A stretch of DNA of 53,028 nt from Verrucomicrobiales bacterium (GTDB lineage Bacteria; Verrucomicrobiota; Verrucomicrobiia; Limisphaerales; UBA9464), in the NCBI GenBank assembly GCA_016793645.1, contig JAEUHD010000320.1, positions 1 to 53,028 on the forward strand, given 5' to 3'. Shown piece by piece: positions 8,438 through 18,272 of the stretch (its first letter is position 1; every line of letters begins with the position of its first letter). The notes beneath the pieces were generated by a model. The model saw nothing but the letters and a program-made list of their open reading frames with translations, was not told the DNA's origin and ran no database searches. A program made the position numbers and the translations under genes.

Positions 8438-8510
8438 GCCCTGGCGCCTTCCGACGACCTCCCCTGCGCACGGTTGCCGCCCCGGGCGGTCTGCGCAACG
8501 ATTCGCCCCC

Positions 8511-10442
8511 ATGAGCCGACTCTCCGCCACCGCCTTCCTGGCCGCCACCCTCGGAACCGCCGCGCCCGCGCAGACGGTGCCCGACAACCTCGTGGCGGAC
8601 GGCATTCCGGCCATCCCCGCGACGCTGCGCCGGCAGGTCTCGCCCTATCTGGAGTTCCGCACGGCCAGCTTCCAGTCGTGGCACCCGCAGCGCCGGGAGA
8701 TGCTGATCACGACGCGGTTCGCCGAGACGATGCAGCTCCATCGGGTCCGCCTGCCCGGCGGCGCCCGAGAACAGTTGACGTTCCTGCCGGAACCCATCGC
8801 CGGCGGCGGATACCAGCCGAAGCAGGGACGGTACATCGTCTTTGGACAGGACACCGGTGGGGGCGAGTTCTTCCAGTACTACCGCTTTGAACCCGGCCAT
8901 CCCGCGCCCGTGCTGCTCACCGACGGCACCTCGCGCAACACCGGGGCCCGATGGTCGGATTCCGGGACGTGGTTGATCTATTCCAGCACGCGAAGAAACG
9001 GAAAGGACACCGACCTGTATCTCATGAATCCGGCGGACCCGAAGGGAACCGACCGGCGGGTGAAGGAACTTTCCGGCGGCGGCTGGACGGCGTCCGGCTG
9101 GTCGCCTGACGAGAAGACGGTGATCGTTCAGGAATACGTATCGATCAACGAAAGCCACCTGCATCTTCTGGATCTGGCATCGGGGCGGATGACTCCGCTG
9201 ACCCCGGCCGGGGAAAAGGGCGTCTCGTGGGCGGACGCCGAGTTCGGCCGCGACGGCAGGTCCGTGTACGCCACAACGGACCGCGACAGTGAGTTTCACC
9301 GGCTGGTCCGCATGGACCGCGATTCCGGGGAGGTCACCGTCCTGACCCCGGACCTGAAGTGGGATGTGGCCTCCTTTGACCTGTCCCCGGACGGACGGAC
9401 CCTGGCCTTTGTGGCCAACGAGGACGGGGCCTCGGTGCTGCACCTGATGGACGCCGCGACGGGGCGGGAGCGCCCGGCGCCGCGACTTCCGGTGGGGGTG
9501 ATCTCCGGGCTTGCCTGGCACGAGAACAGCCGCGACCTCGGCTTCACGCTCTCCTATGCACAATCCCCTGCGGACGCCCATTCGCTCGACGTTGAGACGG
9601 GTGAACTGACCCGCTGGACCTTCAGCGAGACCGGCGGTCTGGACGCCACGCAGTTCCGATCCCCGGAATGGATCCGGGTCAAGTCGTTCGACGGACTCGC
9701 GGTGAGCGGATTCGCCTACCGGCCGGATCCGGTAAAGTTCCCCGGACGCCGACCCGTGCTGATCTACATCCACGGCGGACCGGAGAGCCAATCCCTGCCC
9801 ACCTTCCAGGGCCGGATGAACTACTACCTCGATGAACTCGGGTTCGCGCTGGTGGTTCCCAACGTCCGGGGTTCCAGTGGATACGGGAAGACCTTCCTCA
9901 CCCTGGACAACGGAATGAAGCGTGAGGATTCGGTGAAGGACATCGGTGCGTTCCTGGACTGGATTGCGATGCAACCCACGCTGGATGCGGGGCGGGTGGC
10001 GGTGATGGGGGGCAGCTACGGCGGATACATGACCCTGGCGTCCGTCGTCCACTTCAGCGACCGGCTCCGGTGCGGTGTGGATGTCGTCGGCATCTCCAGT
10101 TTCCTCACCTTCCTCAAGAACACCCAGGACTACCGGCGCGATCTCCGCCGGGTGGAATACGGGGATGAACGGGATCCGGAGATGCGCGCCTTCATGGAAC
10201 GGACGGCACCGCTCAACAACGTGTCCCGAATGAAGGTGCCGCTGCTGGTCGTCCAGGGCGCCAATGATCCGCGGGTGCCCCTCAGCGAAGCCGAGCAGAT
10301 GGTGAAGGCCCTCCGCGCCAATGGAGGCACCTGCTGGTACCTGATGGCCCGCGACGAAGGCCATGGGTTCGCCAAGAAGCGGAATGCGGACTTCCAGTTC
10401 CTCGCGACGATCCAGTTTCTCTCGGAATTCCTGCTCCGCTGA
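8511..10442 (+). CDS. S9-family serine peptidase (prolyl oligopeptidase/DPP-like)
   Basis: From ATG 8511 the product is 643 residues. The first ~20 look like a signal peptide ending in AQT. Residues about 60-390 form a TolB/WD-like propeller with repeated SPDGRT and DRDSGEV blocks. Residues about 400-643 form the alpha/beta-hydrolase domain: oxyanion region IYIHGGPESQ, nucleophile S502 in GGSYGGY, D586 in GANDPRVP and H618 in DEGHGF. The triad is complete and in the normal order, so an active exported or periplasmic oligopeptidase is likely. It is convergent with the next gene, only 6 bases separating the stop codons, with no room for a normal terminator. Confidence 0.92.
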   Translation: MSRLSATAFLAATLGTAAPAQTVPDNLVADGIPAIPATLRRQVSPYLEFRTASFQSWHPQRREMLITTRFAETMQLHRVRLPGGAREQLTFLPEPIAGGGYQPKQGRYIVFGQDTGGGEFFQYYRFEPGHPAPVLLTDGTSRNTGARWSDSGTWLIYSSTRRNGKDTDLYLMNPADPKGTDRRVKELSGGGWTASGWSPDEKTVIVQEYVSINESHLHLLDLASGRMTPLTPAGEKGVSWADAEFGRDGRSVYATTDRDSEFHRLVRMDRDSGEVTVLTPDLKWDVASFDLSPDGRTLAFVANEDGASVLHLMDAATGRERPAPRLPVGVISGLAWHENSRDLGFTLSYAQSPADAHSLDVETGELTRWTFSETGGLDATQFRSPEWIRVKSFDGLAVSGFAYRPDPVKFPGRRPVLIYIHGGPESQSLPTFQGRMNYYLDELGFALVVPNVRGSSGYGKTFLTLDNGMKREDSVKDIGAFLDWIAMQPTLDAGRVAVMGGSYGGYMTLASVVHFSDRLRCGVDVVGISSFLTFLKNTQDYRRDLRRVEYGDERDPEMRAFMERTAPLNNVSRMKVPLLVVQGANDPRVPLSEAEQMVKALRANGGTCWYLMARDEGHGFAKKRNADFQFLATIQFLSEFLLR

Positions 10443-10448
10443 CCCCGG

Positions 10449-12893
10449 CTACTTCTTTTCCCGATAGATCACGACCTCGCCCTCCGCAGGCTGCCCGGGC
10501 CCATAGCCGGCACCCGGCACAACCCGGAGCCGGACCAGGTTCCCGGACCGGACGTTCTCCAGGATTGGATTCACCTTCAGGAGGACATCCCGCTGTCCCT
10601 TGGGGATCTCGACCGTCGCCCCGACCTCGGCGTCCCCGTCGGGGCGGCCTCCCGGATATCCCCGGGAGGGCGTGGTGATCCGAAACTCCTTTCCCACCGT
10701 TGCCGCGTGCGGGCCGGGCACCAACTCCAACCGGACCGACAGGGCGCGATCCTCCGGTCCGGACCGGCGGAGTCGGAGTCGGGCCGGATGGTCCCGGTCG
10801 GCGTCCGCAACCGAGGTCTCCACGACGACGGCGACCGTGCATCCATGTTCCAGCGTGGTGGTGGCCCAGGCATCCTGAAACTCATCCCAGTCCCCGGCGC
10901 GTCCGTTCCCCGCATCCGTCCAAATGCGGAGGTCATCGACGCCATTGTCGTCGGGCGACTCCCGGAGCGGGAATGTCGCGAGGCCGTCCGGACCGGTTTC
11001 CGCCGACAGCGTCCGGGGGTTCAGGCTGCCCGGGAGGAATTCCATAAAGACGCGCCGCCCCGCAAGCGGGACGGTGCCGGACACCCCGGCCCGCGGCGTC
11101 GGCTGGAAGGCCACGCGCACGGGGAGACGGAAATTCCCCTGCGCATCGCGGGCGGTGGGACGTCCCGCCACGATCTCGACGGCACCGATCAGGACGCGAT
11201 CCGTCCCATCCACGCCATCGACCACCGGAGGCGCATTGGTGGTTCGGGGCGGAACCCCCTTCCACGTGATGCGCCGATCCACGTTGGTGAACACCATGTC
11301 CACGCGCTGGATGCGTCCACCGGGTTGGAACGTCCCCTTTGTCTCCAGGGCCTCCCGCTTCTCCAGCAGGGGGGAGGCGTTCCCCGAAAGGGTCGCATAC
11401 TTCCCCCCCTCCAGGAGTTTCATGTCCTCGAAATCAAACGGCACCGACGAGATGCGGTTGCCGGTCAAATCCACGTTCAGGGGGTCCGCGCGGAAATAGA
11501 CCGGGGCATTGGATGTCTCCGGGTCCTTCGCGGGCATCCGGTAGGCAATCCGGAACGCGGTGTCGCGTGCGAACAGGGGATGAAGACTTCCGAACTCCTC
11601 CCTGGATCGGCTGGTGAACCAGTTTCCGGAGTATTGAATGTCCTTGGCTATTCCCTGGAACTTCAGTCCCGCCGAGGTCGCCGGCAGCAGGCTGCCCAGA
11701 ACGGGCGAGGGATCCGGCGCCAGCGCGAGCCCGCCCCCCGGCTTGTTCGTCACGACGTAGTCACGAAAGTTCGGGACGCTCAGGGTTCCCCCAAACCGGA
11801 ATCCGTTCCCGTTCACCGAATAGTCCTCCATGAACGGGCTGCGGGTGGAATGGGTTCCCACGTAACCCACTGAAAAAATGTCGAGCCCGAGGCAGTTGGT
11901 CACGTCCACATGTCGGATCGCACCAGTGTCGGTGTTGAACACCGTGGCGTTGAGCACCACGTTGTCGCTCCACGTGATCTTGCCCGTGTAATTGGTTCCG
12001 AGGCCTGCCGCGCCGAACGCGATGACCCCGGGACCCCCGGGAACCCCCCGAACCTGGTTCCTGCGAAACCACACCAGGCGCCGCGCCGTGTCCTCCCAGG
12101 CCCACGGGGGCGTGTTGGGAACATTGAGCCGGGCCACGCAGATGAGACAGGTGGTGTATCCGTTGTAGTACTGGCGAAAGCCGGCGACCTCGCAATCCTC
12201 GATGACCCAGGGACGGGGATCGCCATCCTCGGGGGCCTGGCCCTCCTCGCGCGTGTTGATGCCAATGGGAAAGACCTCGACGCCGGCACTCAGGTCCGTG
12301 GACTTCTGGGGCAGGACTCCGTGCGCACCAAAGTTCCGGACGATCACCCGCCGGATGCGCCCGGTGCGGGAGGACACGCTGACGGGGCAGTTCTTGTAAC
12401 CACGGAGGTAGGCCGGGTGGTTCATCTCCGACTGGCCGTCCCAATTGCCGTCCACGGTCAGGTTCTCCATCTCAAACCGTTCGAGGTATTCGGCGTTCCG
12501 GCCCAGGTCGATGACATTGACCCAGCCACTGCCATTCATGCTGCCCCCCCAGGGATAGTTCGTCTTCAACTTCAGCACCACATCCTCGGGGTTCCTGCCG
12601 TGGCCCACGATCCGGATCCTCCAATCGCTGGGTTCCGTCGTGATGGTGTTGAACGACTCCACCAGGTACTCCCCCGGGAGGAAATGCATCACCACGTCGT
12701 GGCTCTGTCCGTTCACACCATGGAGAATGCGCCACTGGACAAAGTCGGCGGTATAGCTGCGCGGACGCTCCCGGGACGTGCCGTCGCCCTTGCCGTCCGG
12801 CGAGAACCAGAAGTTGGTGGGCGCGGCGTCGGCCGGGGCGGGAGCGCCGGCGAGAACCACGAAAAGGAGCAGGAGACGACTCAGCATGGACAT
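10449..12893 (-). CDS. Secreted right-handed parallel beta-helix protein
   Basis: The start at 12893 is chosen because AAAGGGA lies six bases upstream on the minus strand and a signal peptide follows at once (MLSRLLLLFVVLAGAPAPADA). The mature 790 residues begin with a pectate-lyase-like N-cap (FWFSPDGKGDGTSRERP) and then many short N/G-rich turns of a parallel beta-helix (about 60-520: IRIVGHGRNPEDVVLKLK, MENLTVDGNWDGQSE, IRRVIVRNFGAHG, DNVVLNATVFNTDTG). Such proteins are commonly polysaccharide lyases or hydrolases. The C-terminal ~250 residues are beta-sandwich-like. No catalytic residues could be assigned, so substrate is unknown. Confidence 0.75.
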   Translation of the reverse strand: MSMLSRLLLLFVVLAGAPAPADAAPTNFWFSPDGKGDGTSRERPRSYTADFVQWRILHGVNGQSHDVVMHFLPGEYLVESFNTITTEPSDWRIRIVGHGRNPEDVVLKLKTNYPWGGSMNGSGWVNVIDLGRNAEYLERFEMENLTVDGNWDGQSEMNHPAYLRGYKNCPVSVSSRTGRIRRVIVRNFGAHGVLPQKSTDLSAGVEVFPIGINTREEGQAPEDGDPRPWVIEDCEVAGFRQYYNGYTTCLICVARLNVPNTPPWAWEDTARRLVWFRRNQVRGVPGGPGVIAFGAAGLGTNYTGKITWSDNVVLNATVFNTDTGAIRHVDVTNCLGLDIFSVGYVGTHSTRSPFMEDYSVNGNGFRFGGTLSVPNFRDYVVTNKPGGGLALAPDPSPVLGSLLPATSAGLKFQGIAKDIQYSGNWFTSRSREEFGSLHPLFARDTAFRIAYRMPAKDPETSNAPVYFRADPLNVDLTGNRISSVPFDFEDMKLLEGGKYATLSGNASPLLEKREALETKGTFQPGGRIQRVDMVFTNVDRRITWKGVPPRTTNAPPVVDGVDGTDRVLIGAVEIVAGRPTARDAQGNFRLPVRVAFQPTPRAGVSGTVPLAGRRVFMEFLPGSLNPRTLSAETGPDGLATFPLRESPDDNGVDDLRIWTDAGNGRAGDWDEFQDAWATTTLEHGCTVAVVVETSVADADRDHPARLRLRRSGPEDRALSVRLELVPGPHAATVGKEFRITTPSRGYPGGRPDGDAEVGATVEIPKGQRDVLLKVNPILENVRSGNLVRLRVVPGAGYGPGQPAEGEVVIYREKK

Positions 12894-12918
12894 GGGATCC
12901 CTTTCACAAGCGAACGCG

Positions 12919-13455
12919 TCATTCACCGATCCGGGGACGCAGCGGTGATGGAGCATCCTTTCCCGCGGGAGAAGACTTCCGAAGTTCGTAGCGGGTGACG
13001 TTTTCCTCCTCGAAGCCGGCCGGCGTTTCGTCGGAACCGTCGCCCCTCGCGGCCAGGGTCAGCGTCCCACCCTCAATTCGATAGATCGCGGCCACCACTT
13101 TGCCTATGGCATTGTCACCCTGGGACGGCGCATTCTCCCGGATGGTGGCACGCAACTGTCTTGGAAGCGCGTCCGGGGACAGGACGATCGTCGTCCTGAA
13201 CCAAAAATTCGTGTCCCGGTGAAAGTGAAATGAATCACCCGTGATCGTGATGGTGATGGCGTCCGCCGAGGGCACCCACGATCCGTCCGTCGTTCTTCGG
13301 GTCAGCGCCACTCCCTTCCAGACTCCCTGGAGGCGCTCTAGTTCCGCAGCCGTGCCCGGCGGACGGGTTGCATCGGCCTGGAGACCCAGGGACAGGCAGG
13401 ACATCAGCAGGGAGGCCCGCAGGAATCCGGGCCATCCGGTGAGGGTGGTGTTCAT
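12919..13455 (-). CDS. TIGR03067-type small secreted protein
   Basis: The 178-residue product has an N-terminal hydrophobic signal (GFLRASLLMSCLSLGLQADA) and then AAELERLQGVWKGVALTRRT, the start typical of the TIGR03067 domain found in Planctomycetes and Verrucomicrobia. A lipocalin-like strand pattern follows (ITITITGDSFHFH, LTLAARGDG, and a closing YELRK). The role of this family is unknown. It lies 25 bases upstream of the beta-helix gene on the same strand and may share its transcript. Confidence 0.75.
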   Translation of the reverse strand: MNTTLTGWPGFLRASLLMSCLSLGLQADATRPPGTAAELERLQGVWKGVALTRRTTDGSWVPSADAITITITGDSFHFHRDTNFWFRTTIVLSPDALPRQLRATIRENAPSQGDNAIGKVVAAIYRIEGGTLTLAARGDGSDETPAGFEEENVTRYELRKSSPAGKDAPSPLRPRIGE

Positions 13456-13627
13456 TCTTGGGTCAGGGGGATTGCGGATCCAGGGGGCGTGCGGCGGCGA
13501 CCTTCCGGGCCACGGGATCCAAGTCTGGCAGTCCGGCGCTGGACGTTCGTGTCACCTCAGGCTTTGCCATCGACGTCCATCCATGGCGTTTCCGGAACGA
13601 GGCACCCGCCTCCCCGGACGATCCGGA

Positions 13628-15217
13628 TTATCCGGCCGCACTGGGTTCCAGTGCGGGGAGACGTTCCCGAATCTTCGGGCGCTGGACCACCGGAACGGAC
13701 ACGTCCGCGGGGGTCAGGCTCCGGCGCCGCATGTGCCAGTCGCAGGCGATCATCAGACCCGCCGGCAGTGCGAACGCACGCAGCGCCGTTTCGGCGTCGC
13801 CGTGAAGAATGACGAACGAGAGGACGTTGGCGGTCCACAACGCCGCCGTAAGGCCCGCAAGCCGCACGAATTCGTCCTCCGCGCCGTCCCGCCGTATCCG
13901 GGCCGTGATCCGGTACGCCAGGACGCTGCCACCCGCGAGCAGCATGAAAAGGAACACGGTGCCCGGCAGGCCGGTGTTCACCAGCAGTCCGATGGTTCCG
14001 TTGTAGAAGATTCCGTTGTCGACATGCATGTACGCCATGTCGAAGCGGTATTGGGCCGGATCCAGATCCGACATCTTGCCGAATCCGCGTCCGATCCACC
14101 GGTATTGCTTGGAAAGCTGCCATCCGATCTTCCGGATCGTAATCCGGCCCTCGAACGTCGCCCGGCCGTCCTCATCGGCCATGCGATCCACGCGGAGTCC
14201 CGGAATGATGGACAACGCGCGCTGCGCCGAGAGCGGCAGATCCCGGACGTACGAGAATGCGACAAAGTAGGACACCGCCAGGAATACCGAGGCCACCACC
14301 AGGCGGTGCCCGGTGAAGAACCGTTGCGACCAGGCAATGACCAGCGCCGTTACTCCGGCGGTGTACACCAGGGCGCGATGACCGCTGAAGATCCCGATGG
14401 CCACCAGCGCGATGGTGAGCGGCCACATCCAAAGGGCATTCCGGTTGGTATAGTCCCGAAACGGCCGCTTGACCCACAGCAGCAGCAGCATGGCCTGGGT
14501 GAACAGGAACAGGGACTGAAACCGGCGGATGCCGAACCGGAGGCTCTGCAGCTCGAAGTTGATCCCGTCCCCCGGCAGCTCAAGGAACAGCAGGAGGTCA
14601 AAGAGCGGCCCGCCTCCGAATGAAAAGATGAAGTCCGACACCAGGTAGGTGATGGACATCAGGCACTGGAGGGTGAACAGGCGCACCAGCGTGCGTTCCG
14701 ACAGCGGATTGATGACCAGCAACACCGGCAGAATGGCGGAGACGATCTGCTGGAGGTAGATGCGTCCCCCCATCTGCCCGGCGGTGGAATTCCCCCCCAG
14801 GGCGCGGATGCCGACGCCCCGGTAATACATGATGAAGAGGAGCACCGCGCAGTAGCCGAAGATCCCGATGAAAACCATCCGGTTGCGGTGATACCGCTCC
14901 CCCGCCCCCTCCGCCTGGCGGCGCAACGCGAGGGTGACGACGGCCCCGCTCCAGCCCAGCAAGGTGGCGAATTCCCAGACGAACGGTCGCCCGGCCACGC
15001 CGGGAATGATCAGCGCCGAGTTCAGCGTCGCCATCGCAACGTAGATGGCCAGGGTCGAGTGGTAGGGAAGCGTGAAGAGCCACACCACACCGAAGACCGC
15101 CAGGATCAGGGTGAAGGGGGCGCTGACCAGAAAGAGCCCGACGATCAGTGCCGCCGCAAGGCAGACGGCCACCACGACCGATTTCTGGAGCTGATACTGC
15201 AGTTCGACGCCACTCAC
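13628..15217 (-). CDS. O-antigen polymerase/ligase-like integral membrane protein
   Basis: The 529-residue product has about ten to twelve hydrophobic segments, for example AVCLAAALIVGLFLVSAPF, LTIALVAIGIFSGHRALVYT and GTVFLFMLLAGGSVLAYRI. A long loop (about 320-420) contains GRGFGKMSD. This layout, long length and a large late periplasmic loop fit the Wzy/WaaL O-antigen polymerase/ligase superfamily. It is the last gene of a four-gene polysaccharide operon and likely polymerises or attaches the sugar chain at the inner membrane. GTG 15217 is preceded by GAGGGGG. The 170 bases between its end and the TIGR03067 gene hold no gene I can see. Confidence 0.75.
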   Translation of the reverse strand: MSGVELQYQLQKSVVVAVCLAAALIVGLFLVSAPFTLILAVFGVVWLFTLPYHSTLAIYVAMATLNSALIIPGVAGRPFVWEFATLLGWSGAVVTLALRRQAEGAGERYHRNRMVFIGIFGYCAVLLFIMYYRGVGIRALGGNSTAGQMGGRIYLQQIVSAILPVLLVINPLSERTLVRLFTLQCLMSITYLVSDFIFSFGGGPLFDLLLFLELPGDGINFELQSLRFGIRRFQSLFLFTQAMLLLLWVKRPFRDYTNRNALWMWPLTIALVAIGIFSGHRALVYTAGVTALVIAWSQRFFTGHRLVVASVFLAVSYFVAFSYVRDLPLSAQRALSIIPGLRVDRMADEDGRATFEGRITIRKIGWQLSKQYRWIGRGFGKMSDLDPAQYRFDMAYMHVDNGIFYNGTIGLLVNTGLPGTVFLFMLLAGGSVLAYRITARIRRDGAEDEFVRLAGLTAALWTANVLSFVILHGDAETALRAFALPAGLMIACDWHMRRRSLTPADVSVPVVQRPKIRERLPALEPSAAG

Positions 15218-15258
15218 GCCCCCTCACGCTAGTGCAACCCCGCCCCCTCCCGCAATCT

Positions 15259-16170
15259 TCAAGCGGGATTCCGATGGGTGATCCGTTGCCACCATCGCCG
15301 GACCAAACCCAGCCGCCCCGCCCCCAGCACCCGACGCGCGGCCACCACCGCCGAAGTCCGCAGGGGATCCAGCGCCATCGCCCGGCGGGCAAACGCATCC
15401 GCCCGGGAAGGTTCACCCAGATCCGCAGCCCATCGGGACAGGGTCAGGTACGCCGCCGCCCGCTGGCGCGGGGAGACTCCCGCCAGGTCCGGAAGCCGGA
15501 CCGCCAGGAGTTCCATCCGGATGCGCTGGATTTCCGCCGCCCGCGTCGCCGTCAGCGATCCGGCATGCCGCCGGTACAGGTAAAGGTCGCGGTTCAGGAC
15601 AATCAGGGGGAAGCGGTTCGAGACCCGGAGCCAGTAGTCCCAGTCCTCCACAAGGCGCCATCGGTCATCGTAGTCGCCCACCGCATCCCTCACCTCGCGC
15701 CGGTACAGGAAACAGCCCGCCACAACATTGTCGGACCCGATCCGTCCGGGCTCCGGCGCCGTCCATCGCTCCAACACCTGGTCGTCGTCGCTGATGTAGG
15801 TCATGTCGGCATACACCAGCCCCGCCTCGGGACGGCGACGCAGGGCGTCCAGCATCGCCTCCAGGGCTTCGGGGCGGAACTCATTGTCGTCCGAGGTCCA
15901 GGTGAGGAACGCCCCCGAAGCCCGGGCAAAACCCGCGTTCAAGGAGCGCGGAAGCCGGAGATTGACGTCATTGCGCCGGGGTTTGATCCGGGGATCGGAC
16001 GCCGCAAACCGCGCAATGATCTCCGGCGTGGCGTCCGTGGAGCAATCGTCCTGAAGCAGCAGTTCCCAGTTCCGATGCGTCTGGCGCTGGATGCTTTCCA
16101 GCGCACGCGCCAGAAACCGGCTGCCGTTGTAGGTCGGCAGCACGATGGAGACCAGGTCCCCGCCGCTCAT
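15259..16170 (-). CDS. Family 2 glycosyltransferase
   Basis: The 303-residue product has the GT-A fold start VSIVLPTYNGSRFLARALES and LLLQDDCSTDATPEII, and the metal-binding DxD-like region at WTSDDNEF. It transfers a sugar from a nucleotide donor to the growing surface glycan. The C-terminal ~60 residues are helical and Arg/Ala-rich and could associate with the membrane. The start codon overlaps the stop of the upstream 2-epimerase gene by four bases, indicating translational coupling in the operon. Confidence 0.9.
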   Translation of the reverse strand: MSGGDLVSIVLPTYNGSRFLARALESIQRQTHRNWELLLQDDCSTDATPEIIARFAASDPRIKPRRNDVNLRLPRSLNAGFARASGAFLTWTSDDNEFRPEALEAMLDALRRRPEAGLVYADMTYISDDDQVLERWTAPEPGRIGSDNVVAGCFLYRREVRDAVGDYDDRWRLVEDWDYWLRVSNRFPLIVLNRDLYLYRRHAGSLTATRAAEIQRIRMELLAVRLPDLAGVSPRQRAAAYLTLSRWAADLGEPSRADAFARRAMALDPLRTSAVVAARRVLGAGRLGLVRRWWQRITHRNPA

Positions 16171-17279
16171 TCCGCCGCCTCCCGCAGAAGCACCGACACG
16201 ATTCGCTCCGCGGCATGCCCGTCACCGTAGGGGTTGCGGGCAGCTCCGGACGGAACCGGGCCGGACAAATGGGCCCGAGCCGACGCCACGATCCGGGACC
16301 GGTCGGTGCCCACCAGGTGCACCGCCCCGGCCTCCACGCCTTCGGGACGCTCCGTGGTGTCCCGCATCACCAGGACGGGAACACCGAAGCTCGGGGCCTC
16401 CTCCTGCACCCCCCCGGAATCCGTGAGGATCAGCCGCGCCCGGCGCAGGGCCTGCACCATGTCCACATAATCCAGCGGTTCCAACAGGTGCACACGGGGA
16501 TGCCCTCCCAGGATTTCGCGCACGGGAGCCCGGACGTTGGGGTTCAGGTGCACCGGGAACACCACCCGGATCCCCTGGGCCTCCCCCGACTCCGCCACCT
16601 CCAGGATGGCGCGGCACAATTCGCGGAAGGGTTCGCCGAAACTCTCGCGCCGGTGGGCCGTGACGAGGACAAACGGCGTCCCCTCGGGAACCACCGACAG
16701 CGGACTCGACGCCCAGTCGAAGGGACGCGCCGCCACCTGCAACAGGGCATCCACCACGGTGTTGCCCGTCTCATGGATCGCCCCGTCCGGAATCCCCTCC
16801 GCCCGCAGTGCGGCGGCCGACCTCGCGGTCGGCGCGAAATACGCGGATGCGGCGAGGTCGGCGATTCGGCGGTTCAACTCCTCCGGAAACGGCCTCTGGT
16901 AGTCCCCCGTGCGCAATCCCGCTTCGACATGCCCGAAGCGGATGCGGTGGTAGAACGCCACCACCGACGCCACCATCACGGTGGTCGTGTCGCCCTGCGC
17001 CAGGATCCAGTCCGGACGCTGCTCCCGCACCACCGCATCCAGCGCATGAAACAGGTCCCCGGTCAGCCGCGCCAACGTCTGGTCGGGGCGCATGAGGTTC
17101 AACTCCACGTTCGGACGCAGCCCAAACAGCCTCAGGACCTGATCCAGCATCTCGCGGTGCTGTCCTGTGGACACCAGCACGCTCCGGAGGCGATCCGGGT
17201 GGCGCCCGAGTTCCTGGACGACCGGGGCCATCTTGATGCCTTCCGGGCGGGTCCCCACGATGCTGACGACGGTTTGCAT
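16167..17279 (-). CDS. wecB: UDP-N-acetylglucosamine 2-epimerase (non-hydrolysing)
   Basis: The 370-residue product matches bacterial WecB/MnaA in length. Family motifs are in order: GTRPEGIKMAPV (about 8-19), STGQHREM, ILAQGDTTT, HVEAGLRTGDYQRPFPEE(L)NR, TGNTVVDALL, VTAHRRESFGEP and the C-terminal DSGGVQEEAPSFGVPVLVMRDTTERPE. It converts UDP-GlcNAc to UDP-ManNAc in the cytoplasm, a precursor for surface polysaccharides. It sits six bases downstream of the methyltransferase gene and overlaps the GT2 gene by four bases. Confidence 0.95.
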   Translation of the reverse strand: MQTVVSIVGTRPEGIKMAPVVQELGRHPDRLRSVLVSTGQHREMLDQVLRLFGLRPNVELNLMRPDQTLARLTGDLFHALDAVVREQRPDWILAQGDTTTVMVASVVAFYHRIRFGHVEAGLRTGDYQRPFPEELNRRIADLAASAYFAPTARSAAALRAEGIPDGAIHETGNTVVDALLQVAARPFDWASSPLSVVPEGTPFVLVTAHRRESFGEPFRELCRAILEVAESGEAQGIRVVFPVHLNPNVRAPVREILGGHPRVHLLEPLDYVDMVQALRRARLILTDSGGVQEEAPSFGVPVLVMRDTTERPEGVEAGAVHLVGTDRSRIVASARAHLSGPVPSGAARNPYGDGHAAERIVSVLLREAAE

Positions 17280-17285
17280 CCGGGC

Positions 17286-18116
17286 TTAGGTGTTCCCCAC
17301 CTCGCCGAGGGTCATCAACAGATACCCCTGCTGGGTTCGGATCGGGTCGTCGGGAGGCAGTTTCTGGAGCCATTCGGAGGCATCCCGCCGGACCTCGGGG
17401 TCCACGAAATTAAGGAAATCAATGCCGGCCTCCGCCCAGAGCGTGCTCTCCGCGACCCGCTTCAGCCCCGCCCGCTCAAACACCGGTCGCAGCGTGGAAC
17501 GCGGGAGTTCGCGTCCGAACGGCCAGGTCCCCGTCGCCTCCGCCACCGACTTTCCCCAGCGGTAGGCAAAGCAGCCGGCGTGCGGCACGAGGGACACCAC
17601 CAACCGCCGGGTCACCCGCGCCTGCTCGCGCACGATGGGCACCAATTCCTCATCGGTCCAATGCTCCAGGACACCACTGCTCCACAGGACGTCCACCGAG
17701 CGGTCCTTCCAGGGCAGCGGACGTGTCAGGTCGCACAGGGTGACGCCCGGGACCGGAAGGCCGGAGACGGAGAACAGCTCCCGGGCCCGGGCCAGGATCG
17801 GCTCGCTGAAGTCGGCCAGCTCAATGCGGCGTCCGGTGGTGGCAAGTTCGGCCGAGATCCTGGCCGCACCGCAACCGGTTTCGAGCAGGGTTTCATCCGG
17901 TCTCGTCAGGTCCACCAGCGCCCGCGCGATGACCGATTCCACGGTGCGGACCGGCCGAAGTTCCTCCGCGTACAGCGACGCCCATTCATCGGCGTCGTTC
18001 GGTCGCTCGGTCTGGCCCCTCCCGCGGGGCGCGGACAATCCACGCCGCACCCGTCGAAGCGTGCGCTCCAGGCGGGCGAGTCCGCCGGTGACCAACTGGA
18101 GGGGAGTGCGGGCCAT
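17286..18116 (-). CDS. Class I SAM-dependent methyltransferase
   Basis: The 276-residue product has a Rossmann-type SAM-binding motif I, LLETGCGAARIS (about 88-99), an acidic end of strand two (ELADFSEPILARA), and a motif near DVLWSSGVLEHWTDEELV where family members read VLEH. A methyltransferase of type 11 is likely. As the first gene of the polysaccharide operon it may methylate a sugar or cap the chain, but the substrate is inference. About 150 bases upstream to mutL hold no gene. Confidence 0.85.
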   Translation of the reverse strand: MARTPLQLVTGGLARLERTLRRVRRGLSAPRGRGQTERPNDADEWASLYAEELRPVRTVESVIARALVDLTRPDETLLETGCGAARISAELATTGRRIELADFSEPILARARELFSVSGLPVPGVTLCDLTRPLPWKDRSVDVLWSSGVLEHWTDEELVPIVREQARVTRRLVVSLVPHAGCFAYRWGKSVAEATGTWPFGRELPRSTLRPVFERAGLKRVAESTLWAEAGIDFLNFVDPEVRRDASEWLQKLPPDDPIRTQQGYLLMTLGEVGNT

Positions 18117-18272
18117 GGGCGGAAACCGTCACACGACGCGACTGCCGAAGACGGAGGAACCTCCGGTGGGGACGCGGCTGGGGCGGTCGGACGGTGACGA
18201 CATTTCGGCGACGCTATCCAGCGGGGGAATTGAGGTAAAGATTGCGGAACGCCTCAAATCGGCGGCGGGCGG

